Assembly: GCA_963082975.1 (NCBI GenBank)
Contig: OY720346.1
Location: 75,074,767 to 75,138,766, forward strand
Source: Labia minor
Lineage: Eukaryota > Arthropoda > Insecta > Dermaptera > Spongiphoridae
Direction: 5' to 3'
Length of the DNA stretch: 64,000 nucleotides
Below the pieces are notes generated by a model that saw only the letters and a program-made list of their open reading frames with translations, was not told where the DNA came from and ran no database searches. This document shows positions 21,839-33,592 of this stretch, one piece after another (position 1 is the stretch's first letter; the number at the start of each line of letters is the position of its first letter). The position numbers and the translations under genes are program-made.

Positions 21839-22850
21839 TAAATCCATTTCTTTATTGATTCTCTGATTAGAAACTTAACACCAAATAGGATTATTCAAGT
21901 TAATCCTGGAAGTGGTGGTGATTCATCCATATCTCACGTCTCTCTCTCTCTCTCTCTCTCTATGAGATGAGTGACAGTGGAGAAACATGTCACCAAGAGT
22001 CTGAAACAATGTCTTTGTAGTGGTAGTTTTGTCACATTATAATATTTTAGTATATCTAAGCATATACAAATCACCTATCATCACTTGAAAGATGAATGGT
22101 CCAATCCAATCTCCAATCTTCATTAAGGATCACTAAACATTTAACTTTTTAATGACACTTGGGATTGTTTCTTTATGTATACACATTATTTGATTGTATA
22201 TACACTATAATGAACACAAATTGAACTTTTTCTTCCAATCTCTTAACTTAACCATGTAACATGATAGAAAACAACTTGGCGAATTTGTTATTCTAACTGT
22301 GAAAACACTTGGAATAGTTTTAGGTAATCGGGTACATATTTTTAAAAGTTTATTCTCCAAAACACAAACAAAAAAAAAATTCAAAATATAAAATATTAAA
22401 TGTTTTAGTATATATCTTTAATTTCAAATTAATCTTATTTTTCTAAATCAACCCAAATTTATTTTATTTTTTTAGTCAGCATTGATTTTTGGTTACCATT
22501 TGAATAATACTGATGCAGAATCGCATTGAATGCTTGTGAAAGCTTACGGTGACTATGCTCTTAGACAAACATAGTGCAAAGAGTGAATTAGAAAATTCAA
22601 AAGCGGAGATTTTAATATTAAAAACGAAGAATTCTTCATTATTTTATATTTGGTAAAGCTTTCGTATAGTATAGCATGATGCAGACATTAAATTAGCACT
22701 TTCTATCTTTTTTTAACATCTGGAAGGTATCAGAACAAGAATGATATAATATAAATATTATTTTAAATAATAATTAAAAAAAAACCCTCTGACTTTTGTA
22801 CGTCTATCAAGTACGTTATATCAATTAGATGTTGTATGATCAGATCCTAT
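21839..22850. other. Non-repetitive region, candidate enhancer sequence
   Basis: About 1 kb that matches none of the repeats here. It contains a (CT)n run at 21941-21961 and paired GGATTA and TAATCC sites at 21888-21906. I see no exon. Confidence 0.35.
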
Positions 22851-23045
22851 CAACCTTTACCTTGATTTTCTTGATCGGAGGCGCTACTTTTTATCAAGTA
22901 ACTTTCCCAAATTTGATCCCGGAGGCTGGATTGACTCCGTCACATAGACCCCAGCTAGAGAAAATCCCTTCGCCAGGCCCGGGACTTGTACCCGGGACTA
23001 CGAGAAAATGAGCCAGCTACGCTACCTCCTACCCTGTGACGCCTT
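22851..23045 (-). repeat. tRNA-derived SINE (candidate)
   Basis: On the minus strand TAGCGTAGCTG (plus positions 23014-23024) is a perfect A box. GTACAAGTC (22983-22991) fits the B box with one mismatch, inside a T-arm-like CCCGGGTACAAGTCCCGGG. A body of about 130 bp follows. The GC-rich tract stands out from its surroundings. An (ATT)n array flanks the head. No adjacent A-rich tail is clear. Confidence 0.6.
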
Positions 23046-23052
23046 TTAAATA

Positions 23053-23080
<28 letters not shown>
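23046..23080 (+). repeat. (AAT)n microsatellite
   Basis: About ten AAT units beside the SINE head. Confidence 0.85.
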
Positions 23081-23083
<3 letters not shown>

Positions 23084-23272
23084 TTCCTTCAACGATCTTA
23101 CCGTATACTAACTTAAACCTCAGCAATCAATAGTGTTTTATCTTTATTTTATACACTCTTCTTTAGATTCTTCTTCTCCCCTTTTTTTCTCTTTTTCTTC
23201 ATTACCCTCGCGTGTGTTTGTTCTTTTTTTTTTATTTAGATTCTTGTTATTTTGGACATTTTTTATACATAC

Positions 23273-23304
<32 letters not shown>

Positions 23305-23609
23305 ATAATACAATACTTTTTCTTTTATTTATTTTTATTTTTTTAATATATATATCTATATAATATTACAATTTAAATTATAAAATAATATGGCATATAA
23401 AATTTTTATCTTTTGGTATAGATATAAATAGATTCACTCATGTATGTTAGATATGAATGTTTGCTTTTATTTTACAATGAAACAAGCTTTATGGACGGTG
23501 TGGTCATTGCACTACTAAGCTACAGCTTTAATGAGGAATTAAGAGTTATGGTCCCCTCTTTGACCTCAATTATTCTACACGAAATAAAAATTTCATATTT
23601 TTACATATT

Positions 23610-23647
<38 letters not shown>

Positions 23648-24048
23648 AATTTATTAATAAAAACAATAACTAAAAAAGTAAAACTAAAAAGTGTTTATGT
23701 TTTTATTTATTAGAATATTATAGGTCTATATTTAGTTTTTCAGCTTTTTTGACTCTTATGCTATGATGATGTCATTTTTCTTTTTGATATCCCTCACTTG
23801 ATTACAAACGGTACATCATTGCAGACAGATTACATCATAACATCTCCAAATTTTTTTTAACTTTCCAAATTTAATTTTTGATTAGTATTAAAATAACTTT
23901 CGGACTTTATAGGGAATTATAAAAATTCCTTTTAAACAAAACAATTTTTCATATAAAATTTTCATTACAACCACTGAAAATTATTCATAATACATATTCA
24001 ATGAATAGAATAAATAATTATATAATATCTATTGTAGAAATATTAGAT
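23081..24048. other. AT-rich spacer with (AAT)n and (AT)n arrays
   Basis: Microsatellites at about 23270-23302 and 23614-23644. The open frames here are F/S/I repeats. A complex patch at 23450-23590 shows no motif. Confidence 0.5.
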
Positions 24049-24678
24049 AATAAGTTGACCTGTGGCCAGGTCCGAACCGACCGACGGTTTGAAGTAAATT
24101 AATTTCCAGCTACAGAAACAATTTCAAATAATTTTAATATATCTATTAATGTAATAAAAAACATATAGGCATATAACAGAAATATTTTTAATTTTATTTT
24201 ATTTATAATATATATGTAAGACCAGGCTGTGACGTCATGAATGGCTGGATGACGTAATATAATTTTAAATCAAGAAAAAACTAATAAATATGATTTTCCC
24301 GAGGATAAAACCAATGCAAAGTGCATGATTCGTGGTGATATATAAAAAAATCTCCTCATGTGAAATTTGGTGTGAAAATAACCCTTCCCTTCCTATCGTC
24401 GATCGCTAATACTACAACTTCCGGCTCACGGATTTGCACCAAAAGTTGATCAATTCATCCCACTGATGCATTAAGTAAATATACCAAATTTCATCAAAAT
24501 CGGTTGAGCCGTTCAGGCTGTACACATCTATACGGACGGACAGACGGACGGACAGACATCATGCTAAAAATACTTTTTTCTGTTTAGAAAATGCATGATT
24601 CGTGGAGATATGTAAAAATCTCCACATGTGAAATTTGGTGTGAAAACAATACCTCCCTTACTATCGTCGGTCGGTAAA
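24049..24678 (-). mobile_element. HINE-B, reference full-length copy
   Basis: The plus strand starts ATAAGTTGACCTGTGGCCAG with the hairpin GACCTG-TGGC-CAGGTC, then ACCGACCGACGG. It has the body TGTGACGTCATGAATGGCTG, an inverted GTCY array near 24534-24560, TGGAGATATGTAAAAATCTC, and the terminus CGTCGGTCGGTAAAAA. At 630 bp it defines the family: a subterminal inverted repeat of 11 bp with the hairpin outside it at one end only. Confidence 0.88.
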
Positions 24679-24779
24679 AATAAACTTTATTCTATAATAA
24701 TATAAAAATTAACCTTAAAATAAATATTTAATTTATAATTTCACTTTTAAATATAATTTAAATCCAAATTATTCATTTT

Positions 24780-25060
24780 ATCTTATTATTCTAGCAAATA
24801 GTGTATATATATTTGTATATTTTTGAGATATTAAATCGCTCTAAGGATTTTTTTGAAACGCACACAATAGATAATTTTAATAAAGAAAAATCGATCTGTA
24901 TTGGATTCAGCCTCCTGAGAAAAACATCTATACTTGAAATAGCAATTTTAAATGACGTCACTGACTACATCATCTATTTTGAAATTTGCCTTCTGCAATA
25001 TATTTTTTGAATTTGATATTGTATTAATAATATTTTATATTTAAAATATTTTAAAAGTAG
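24780..25060 (+). repeat. E3 repeat, 3' truncated
   Basis: TTATCTTATTATTCTAGCAA start, AAATCGCTCTAAGGATTTTT, AAAAATCGATCTGTATTGG and TTTAAATGACGTCACTGAC. It ends before the hairpin and abuts a mariner. Confidence 0.65.
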
Positions 25061-25081
25061 ATGACAAGTATACAAAGAAAA

Positions 25082-25723
25082 GGTAAATTTTGAATTATTT
25101 CGAAAAGTATTGATTTATTCATCAATATCCATTTTGACTCCTTCAAAGTAATTCCCTTAAGATATAATGCACTTATGTCAGCGCCTCTTCCAATCGTCGA
25201 AGCACTTCTGAAATGGGCTTTTCTATAAGGCCATCAGCTCGTTCTTCGATTCCAAATTTATCTCATCCATTGTGGCAAAAACGCTTTCCTTACATTGGTC
25301 TCTTCAGTTTTGGAAATAGGATAAAGTTGCAGGAAGCCAACTCTGGAGAATACGGTGGTTGAGGTAAGATTACGATGTTGTTTTTAGTCAAAAAATCACA
25401 TACAAGCAATGATGTGTGATCTGGTGCATTATTTATGATTTGTTTTTCCACAATTCCTATCTTTGCATAACTAAATAAAATAAATAAAATTTAATACAGA
25501 TTCTTTAATCCCTTTTTTTTAAGTAAAAAAATCGAAGAATACACAAAAACGTTAATTACTAACTTTTTCAGTTGTCAAAAATAAACTACTAATCCAAAAT
25601 GACTGATAATGTCACCATATGAGGAATATATGTGTATCAACATAACAAAAAAAAAGATTCGATAATCGAATATAAACAGCCCGCGAAAATTTAAAATTTA
25701 CCTTTTCTTTTAAACATACCTCA
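25082..25723 (-). mobile_element. Mariner M1, deleted copy
   Basis: Both terminal regions are recognisable, though the left has lost its outermost bases. Minus-strand pieces correspond to the C-terminus, the APCDFFLF-like block and the N-terminal start. The middle, including most of the coding sequence before the second catalytic block, is missing, and many frameshifts are present. Confidence 0.8.
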
Positions 25724-26523
25724 TAGATTAGCTTAATTTTATTACAAGAAAAAATATTGTCTATACTAGGGCAGACCGATAATTAATAAATAATCTATTA
25801 ATATAATTTTGAAAATATTAAATATAAAAATAATATACATATTTGAAATTAAAATATTCTTGGCAACCCTGATTTTATTATGAAAATAAAAGTATAATTA
25901 TATTCTTCTGATTATTTTCCTTTATTAAAATAAATTTTCTTCTTCTCATTATATATTAAGTGAAAGAATAATTAATGAAAAATAAAATTATCCTATAATT
26001 ACAATTTAAATTATATTTGAAATAAACACCCCTTCCCATATACACACAGGAAATGTTTCTCTACAAAAGATTTAACGATTCTTTCTTTCTTTGTGATTCA
26101 TTAATTCGATTTTATAAATATTATTTCTAAACGAATGGTTGAGCAAACAAAAACACTTAACAAGTTTGTTTCTCTACGCTGAAGGTGATAATTTATTTTC
26201 CTTCTCCACATTGACATAATTACTTACAATCACTTTGAATAAATATTATCCGATAATTAAAAATCAAAAAAAAAAAAAGAAGATAAAAAGATCTATCGCC
26301 TTTTATAATGAAAAAATACTTAATATTATTATATTAATTAATTATAATTAAAAAAAGAGAATTAATTTTTTAATTTTTTATAGTTGTTTTGATAGAAAAT
26401 CTATCTCTGTAACGTTAATGTATTCCAAAGTTTTTAATTAACCATACAAATACATTCCTCGTGACCGGGGAGGGGAAGAGCAACACTTTACAAGGTCCGG
26501 AAGTCCGTACGATACGATATATA
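25724..26523. other. AT-rich spacer
   Basis: No supported gene. A short complex patch at 26455-26520 (GTGACCGGGGAGGGG and a GTACGATACGATAT tail) lies at the edge of the next mariner. Confidence 0.5.
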
Positions 26524-27304
26524 CGAGGACAGGTCAATAAGTCCGTGACTTTTTGAAAGAAACAGGTTTTTGGATAAGAAATTATTTTATATTTCAACGT
26601 AATCTCCTTTGAGCATTATACACTTCGTCCAACGTTTCTCCAATTTTTTTTATCACTTCCAAAAAATAAAATTTGTCGACGACATCAAAATAGATATTTG
26701 TTTGTGTAATGATTTCATCGTTGGATTGAGATTTCTTTTCGTTGAGCCATTTCTTTAGGTTTGGAAATAAGAAATAGACACTCGGGGCTAAATCCGGAAA
26801 ATAGAGCGGATGAGGGAGAAACTTGTATCCAAATTCATGGATCTTCATTTTTACCATTTTCTTCTCCAATCACGAGGCAGTTTGCTATTAATGGATGTCA
26901 AACAAAAACTAAGAGACCCAGCTGGTTTCATTTTCGACAGGAGTTGGCTGAAAGTAGCCTGCTGACAGGAGCATCGTCGGTGAATTCAAATCTCTTTTCG
27001 CTGAGTTATTTCTTCAGGTTTGGAAAGAAATAGTCACTCGGGGCTAATTCCGGAGAATAGGACGAATGAGGGAACAATTCGTATCCGAATTCATGGATTT
27101 TCATGGAAAAATTCACTTTTTTCCATTTTCTTCTTCAATCACAAGGTAGTCTGCTATTAATGGATGTCTACAATAACTAAAAGACCCAGCTGGTTCAAAT
27201 TTCGACAAGAGTCAGTTAATAGTTGCCTGCTGACAAAGAGCAGCGTTGCCATTTCACATAAGAGAAGGAAAATTCAAAGTCACGGACTTATTGACCTACC
27301 CTCA
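26524..27304 (-). mobile_element. Mariner family M4 with internal tandem duplication
   Basis: Terminal repeats CGAGGACAGGTCAATAAG (left) and CTTATTGACCTACCCTCA (right) with TA at both edges. A segment of about 256 bp occurs twice head-to-tail (26723-26978 and 26979-27240). The minus strand encodes the transposase C-terminal region, including PHPLYFPDLAPSVYFLFPNL. The aspartate expected before YFLF is valine, so the site is dead. The terminal repeats look younger than the coding part. Confidence 0.85.
26594..26869 (-). pseudogene. M4 transposase C-terminal fragment
   Basis: A 91-codon frame with YFPDLAPSVYFLFPNLKKWL followed by a helical region and KFYFLEVIKK. The catalytic aspartate is replaced, the frame shifts after IKKIGETL, and the domains before the third catalytic block are absent. 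Confidence 0.75.
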
Positions 27305-28080
27305 TATCTTTGACTTATTTTGAAATACAAACTTACTATCATTTCATTTTTTTTTTCAAAACAAAAAATCATATTTTCAAATACTCTATAACTAATATCT
27401 TTCCATAAAGTCATGGGCCACACTTCCCCATATAGCTATGGATTTTTTGAATATCATATAAATGAAATCGTTTATTGCAAACTTAATTTAAATTATTCTC
27501 AAATATTATAATTCTTAGTGATTAAAATATATTACACCAAAATAGGTACTACTAGATAAATAAATAATATTAATTATTAATTAAATAATCTGATTTTAAA
27601 TGAAATATCTCTTGAACGTTTTTTTTTAAATCCTAATAGATTAATTTCCATATAAATTGAAAGTACTATTAATGTTGATTTTCTAATAGTATAATCTGCA
27701 TTCAAAGTCTCAACTACTTCTTTTGCATATTTAATAAAATTCTTTTAATATTTCATAATAAAAAAATCTAATTTTTCAAATATTTTGAAGTAAATCAAAT
27801 AAATAATAATAATAATAAAATATTAAGTGTAGTTATTTTAAATTTTAAACAAAATAATTTTTTATAAGAAAATTATAAAAAAAGAGTTTATTTGGAATTT
27901 GAAATTGTATTTGTTATTCAAAAAGAAATAAATATTCTTAATCCATTTTGGAATGTATTTAAAGAATGTAAATAGTTTTATTTTCTGTGAAATCTAAAAT
28001 TCCAATCAGTGAATGAATGAATGATTCATATTAGAAAATTATTATTTTATTAAAAAATTTTCAAATTCCGATATCATGAG
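27305..28080. other. AT-rich spacer
   Basis: Nothing supported. Confidence 0.55.
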
Positions 28081-28318
28081 CAGGGCTGTTATAAATTTTG
28101 GCGCCCTGAACTATAAAACAATTAGCTCCCTAAGACCTAGACATTAAAATTCGTAAATATTATTTTTGCAATTATAAATAAAATTATTTTGTTGAATGAA
28201 ATTCCAGTTAACTTACATTAAATTTTTTGTTTAAGCTTATTTAAAAATTCCTTATAGTTATGTTCGTGGCGCCCCTTACGCTACGGCGCCCTTGGGCTGT
28301 AGCCCAAACAGCCCATAG
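28081..28318. mobile_element. hAT-type MITE, 238 bp
   Basis: Starts CAGGGCTGT and ends ACAGCCCATAG, flanked by a perfect 8-bp duplication ATCATGAG (28073-28080 and 28319-28326). The interior has GGCGCCCTGAAC and GTGGCGCCCCTTACG. The GC-rich termini contrast with the AT-rich interior. No coding sequence. Confidence 0.9.
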
Positions 28319-28752
28319 ATCATGAGCATAAAAAATATAATATATTAATCATTATTATTGGAATTCATAAAATATAAATGATTGTCATGAATTTTTAGAA
28401 ATTATTAGACACTGGTTTTTGGATCCTTATTTGTAGTTTGAGAAAAAAAAAATTATAAAATTTCCAACAAAATAAAAATCAATAATTTATGTTTTCAATC
28501 TCATCGTCATAATAGTATCATAGTTAACTAAAAAGAGTGGCATGTTTCCGAATGTATTGGCTGATTTTGTATAAATTCGAACCTCATAAATAGATTTAAA
28601 ATTTTAATTTTAATATAAATCATTTTAAATATTATAAAGCCATGCTTTTATTGCTTACATTAGTTAGTTAGTTAGTTAATTAGTTTTATTTAAAATGTAA
28701 GTTTGATCTCAGAAATAGGATAAAACATGCTATACATTTTGCTTTTCGCTAA
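28319..28752. other. AT-rich spacer
   Basis: A short TTAG tandem run lies near 28660-28685. No gene. Confidence 0.5.
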
Positions 28753-28858
28753 ATCATGCTTGTCTAAAATGAGGTCCAAATGCAAATTATGCAAAAATAT
28801 ATGTATTTAAATTCACACATTTTTATTAAAATAAAATGTTTACAATATTTTTCATACA
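28753..28858 (+). mobile_element. Truncated relic of the GCGGCCC hAT-like family
   Basis: ATGCTTGTCTAAAATGAGGT and CAAATGCAAATTATG parallel the left part of 6752-7147, with the GC core lost. Confidence 0.5.
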
Positions 28859-28880
28859 GTCGTGTAAAAGAAAAAATAAG

Positions 28881-29436
28881 CTGGAGTGTCTCCACTCGAC
28901 TATCTCGCAATTTGAATTGGATTAAATAACATATATTATATTTAAATTAAATTTAATTAATTAAATATTATAAATTAAAATTAATAAATAATTTTTATTA
29001 AACCAGCGCGTGTTTTGCTCTTTATTGATGACACCACGTCACGTGCTGGCGCGTGATATGCAGTCAACGTGTTAAAAAATTAAAAAAAATAATTCCCGTG
29101 CCCTCAGCAATACAATCAAGCTGAAATTCTATATATAGCAGTTTTATACAATTTTTAATTATGTGAAAGACTATCAAACATCTATCTTTATTTTTACGGT
29201 GAATTTAAAGGAAAAAAATGAAAATGTGGTAGGTAATGGTCCTCTTCTGAATGAGCTACATTTCTCAAAAGTTGATAGAAAACTACGAATTTTGAATAAT
29301 GCTCAAATCGTTTTTTCGTAATCTTGTCTACATACATACACCCACACATATACACAAACACAGACACACATTTTGCTCAACCTTAGTGAAAATGATTCAA
29401 GAACCTTTAAAACATATAGAAACATCAAAATCACGA
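28881..29436 (-). mobile_element. HINE-A copy, 5' end truncated
   Basis: The outer hairpin GGAGTGTCTCCACTC and ACTATCTCGC are intact at the plus-strand left. There is a CA microsatellite near 29330-29370. It breaks off after CATCAAAATCACGAC, so the 5' hairpin is missing. Confidence 0.82.
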
Positions 29437-30148
29437 CTTTTATATTTTTAAACAATTTTCATCATGCATAATAGTGCCGAAACAACAACAAAAAAATCTG
29501 ATTTAATTTATTTTCTTATGATTCGAATAATTTGGCACAATCAAATAAAAGTAAAAGATTTGACACATTTCAGTACTTTGACAGCACATAAATCAGTGAG
29601 TTGCAAAAAATTTGCAAAATAGATTGCATTGATTTTTTATTTTATTCAAGATTGATTTTATAGAAAGTCGATTTCAAGATTTTGTAAAAAATAAAGAGTA
29701 AACACATCTTTTCTATTCCATTTTCTCTAGAAATAAAAATGATTTACCTTCAAATCTTTAAATAACATTGAAACAAAAATATTTCTTTACTAGAGTTTTA
29801 TCATGTTTACCTAAACCACAATAATTTGGTAATGTCTTAAGCTTTTGGTAGTACTTATTTTTGTAAATAATTATTTTCAAAAAAGAAGCATTCAAAAAAC
29901 AAAATTAGAACAATGATTATGGACAAATAATTAATCATTTGGAAAATGCATTTAAAATTGCAACCTCGTCTATTGAACCCAAAATCGATTTGCTTGTTCA
30001 ACAAAAACAAATTTTTTAATTTAATTAATGAATTTGAATTTTTGTTTTTTAATTTTATGAAATACAAACGATAATCAATGAAAGAAAACTTTTACGAATA
30101 TATAATAAATATGTTCCTAATACTTATGAAATTCAAATTAAAAAAAAT
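29437..30148. other. AT-rich spacer
   Basis: No feature beyond AT-rich chance frames. Confidence 0.5.
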
Positions 30149-31362
30149 TTGGAGTATCTAAATTCGACTATCTCGCAAATTTGAATTGGATTAATTAATA
30201 TGTGTGTAATAAATTAAATTTAATTAATTATAAATTATAAATTAAAATTAATAAATAGTATTTATTAAACTACCGTGTATTTGATTCTTTGTTGATGACA
30301 CCACGTCAACGAGTTAAAAAATTAATTCCGGTTCTTTCAGAAATTCAATCAAGCTAAATTTCTATATATAGCAGTTTTATACAATTTTTAATCATATGAA
30401 AAATATCAAACATATATATTTTTATTTTTATGGTCAGTTTAGAGGAAAATAAAATAAGTTGTGTGTGTGTGACCTGTGGCCAGGTCCGAACCGACCGACG
30501 GTTTGAAGTAAATTAATTTCCAGCTACAGAAACAATTTCAAATAATTTTAATATATCTATTAATGTAATAAAAAACAGATATGGATACATAAATAATAAA
30601 TATAAACATTTTTAATTCTATTTTATTTATAATATATATGCAAGACCAGGCTGTGACGTCATGAATGACTGGATGACGTCATATAATTTTAAATCAAGAA
30701 AAAAATAATAAATATGATTTTTCTCTAGGATAAAACCAATACAAAGTGCATGAGAGATTCGTGGTGATATACAAAAAAATCTCCTCATGTGAAATTTGGT
30801 GTGAAAATAACCCTTCCCTTCCTATCGTCGATCGCTAATACTACCACTTCCGGTTTCCGGAATTGCACCAAAAGTTGATCAATTCATCCCACTGATGCAT
30901 TAAGTAAATATACCAAATTTCATCAAAATCGGTTGAGCCGTTCAGGCTGTACACATCTATACGGACGGACAGACGGACGGACAGACATCATGCTAAAAAT
31001 ACTTTTTTCTGTTAAGAAAATGATGATTCGTGGAGATATGTAAAAATCTCCACATGTAAAATTTGGTGTGAAAACAATACCTCCCTTACTATCGTCTGTC
31101 GATAAAAAATGAAAACGTGGTATGTAATGACCCTCTCTTCCAAAAGAGTTACATTTCTCAAAAGTTGTTAGAAAACTACGAATTATGAATAATGCCCGTG
31201 TACCAAATTTCATGATTCTAGTTGAAACTGTTTTTGAGAAACAGACATTTTACTCAATCTTAGTGATAATGACTCAGGGACCTTCAAAACGTATAAAAAC
31301 ATCAAAATCTCGACATCGAAAATTTTTGTAACCGCAATACTATCTCTGGCGAGATATTAAAA
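30149..31362 (-). mobile_element. HINE-A copy interrupted by a HINE-B
   Basis: The plus-strand left end TTGGAGTATCTAAATTCGAC is decayed. The right end keeps CTATCTCTGGCGAGATA. At the AGAGGAAAA tract a complete HINE-B (30452-31106) is inserted. HINE-A resumes at ATGAAAACGTGG. This fixes the order: HINE-A first, HINE-B later. Confidence 0.88.
30452..31106 (-). mobile_element. HINE-B copy nested in HINE-A
   Basis: The plus strand has AAATAAGTTGTGTGTGTGTG, the hairpin GACCTG-TGGC-CAGGTC, ACCGACCGACGG, GACGGACGGACAGACATCAT and a slightly mutated end CGTCTGTCGATAAAA. It is about 655 bp inserted into an A-run with no obvious longer duplication. It supplies the empty site for the Helitron at 7659. 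Confidence 0.88.
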
Positions 31363-32013
31363 TTTAATGTAATAATAAAACTACATAACGTTAATTTTTA
31401 TTTCAATTTTTTTGAGAAGAATGAATCTTTTAAACACAATAAATAATAAGTTTAATAGAAATCTTCAGCTTTAAATTTATGGTTGCCTAATTTCATGCCC
31501 GTTTAAAAATATTTTATTTATTAATTAAATTAATTTTTCTTGTTAAATTAAATCGTCATTATATTATATTTGTATTCATATAAAAATATTTTTAAAAATA
31601 ATCTTACATATATATATTTAAATGGGCATATTAACATTAATTTTTTATTAACTTTTGAATTTATATAAATTTTATTATTCTATATTTTTACTATCATTTG
31701 AATTAATAGGTATTTCTGTCTGTGATATCAACTGTTATCACTGATCTTTATCTACTAATAAAAAAAAATACACCGAATAAAGATATTAAATACCCACAAA
31801 TTTAAGTTGATTTGAATGTACATAATTCATCATAGTAGTAATTCGTAGTAATTGAAATACTACATATATACGAGTATAATATAAACAAATGATAGTTATT
31901 CTAAATAGAATCTTCAATTAAATCAATTAAATTAATTTAGTTTGGACTAGAAATAGATGAAGTGAGTGCTTAATAGTAAATAAAAATATTTTTAGAATGT
32001 GTATTAAAATTAG
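31363..32013. other. AT-rich spacer
   Basis: Nothing recognised. Confidence 0.55.
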
Positions 32014-32588
32014 CTGGAGTGTTTCCACTCGACTATCTCGCAAATTTGAATTAGATTAAATAAGATAATATATTATATTTAAATTAAATTTAATTAATTA
32101 TAAATTATAAATTAAAATTAATAAATAATATTTATTAAACCAGCGCATGTTTGGCTCTTTGTTGATGGCACCATGTCACGTGTTGGCGCGTGATTTGCAG
32201 GGTTAAAAAATTAATTCTGGTACTTTCAGCAATTCAATCAAGCTGAAATTCTATATATAGCAGTTTTATACAATTTTTAATCATGTGAAAAACTTTCAAA
32301 CATATATCTTTATTTTTACTGTCGCTTTAGAGGATAAAAAATCAAAACATGGTAGGTAATGACCCTCTTGCGATTGAGTTACATTTCTCAAAAGTTGATA
32401 GAAAACTACGAATTTTGAATAATGCCCATATACCAAATTTCATTATTCTAGCTGAAACTGTTTTTGCGTAACAGACATTTTTCTCAATCTTAGTAAAAAT
32501 GACTCGGGGACCTTCAAAACGTATAAAAACATCAAAATCATCGAAAATTTTTGTGATCGCAATACTACCTCCGGCGAGATAGTAAAAA
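32014..32588 (-). mobile_element. HINE-A copy, both ends present
   Basis: The plus strand opens CTGGAGTGTTTCCACTCGAC and ends CTACCTCCGGCGAGATAGT. The TG microsatellite has almost entirely gone (GCGTAACAGACATT). At 575 bp it is one of the best end-to-end copies. Confidence 0.85.
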
Positions 32589-32968
32589 TATAATATTTTT
32601 TACATTATATTTATACATTTATAATTGGAAGGTTTATATTACAATGACTTTTTGCCCTGATGAATAATTAATGGGACAAAAAACAATCTAGTATAAATAT
32701 TAGAATAAACTAGAAAATTTATTCAATTAGAGAAAACAAAACATGAATATAATAAATTTATGTATTTCTTTAATCAGCAATAATCTACCTAAATATAAAA
32801 AAAAAAATTTCTTCTATATATCCCATTTCTCAATTTCATACCTATTTCATATATAATTTAATCAATTGGAAAGATTTGTGAGAAGTGAAAGTGAAAAATA
32901 GAAAAATCATTTTTTTTGTAATATCGATAGTAAATATAAAATCAGCTAAAACACATTTTAAAAATAAG
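32589..32968. other. AT-rich spacer
   Basis: Nothing recognised. Confidence 0.55.
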
Positions 32969-33592
32969 CTGGAGTGTCTCCACTCGACTATCTCGCAAAT
33001 TTCAATTGGATTAATTGACATATATTATATTTAAATTCAATTTAATTAATTAAATTATTATTTAAAATTAATAAATAATATTTATTAAACCAGCGTGTGT
33101 TTGGCTCTTTGTTGATGACACCACGTAACGTGATGGCGCGTGATTGGCAGTGAACATTTTAAAAAATTTGAAAAATTAATTCCGGTACTTTCAGCGATTC
33201 AATCAAGCTGAAATTCTATATATAGCAGTTTTATACAATTTTAAATCATGTGAAAAATTATCAAACATATATCTTTATTTTTACGGTCATTGTAGAGGAA
33301 AAAAAATCAAAACATTGTAGGTAATGACCCTCTTCCGGTTGAGCTACATTTCTCAAAAGTGGATAGAAAACTACGAATTTTGAATAATGCCCGTATACCA
33401 AATTTCATTATTCTAGCTCAAACCGTTTTTGCGTAACCTTGTCTACATACACAAATACACAAACATACACACACAAAGACATTTTTCTCAACATTAGTGA
33501 AAATGACTAAGGAACCTTCAAAACGTATAAAAACATTAAAATATTCACATTGAAAATGTTTGTAATCTCAAAACTATCTCTGGCTAGATAGT
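32969..33592 (-). mobile_element. HINE-A copy, full length
   Basis: Outer hairpin GGAGTGTCTCCACTC, ACTATCTCGC, GCGTGTGTTTGGCTC, CTATATATAGCAG, a CA microsatellite at 33448-33475, and the 5' end ACTATCTCTGGCTAGATAGT with one change. About 624 bp. Confidence 0.87.

Noticed and set aside
23133..23363. 76-codon F/S/I-rich frame
   Set aside because: Spans T runs and an (AAT)n array. Composition is that of simple sequence.
7265..31000. CRISPR-like spacing of repeats
   Set aside because: The short repeats are uninterrupted microsatellites inside transposons. There are no spacers or cas genes, and the DNA is eukaryotic.
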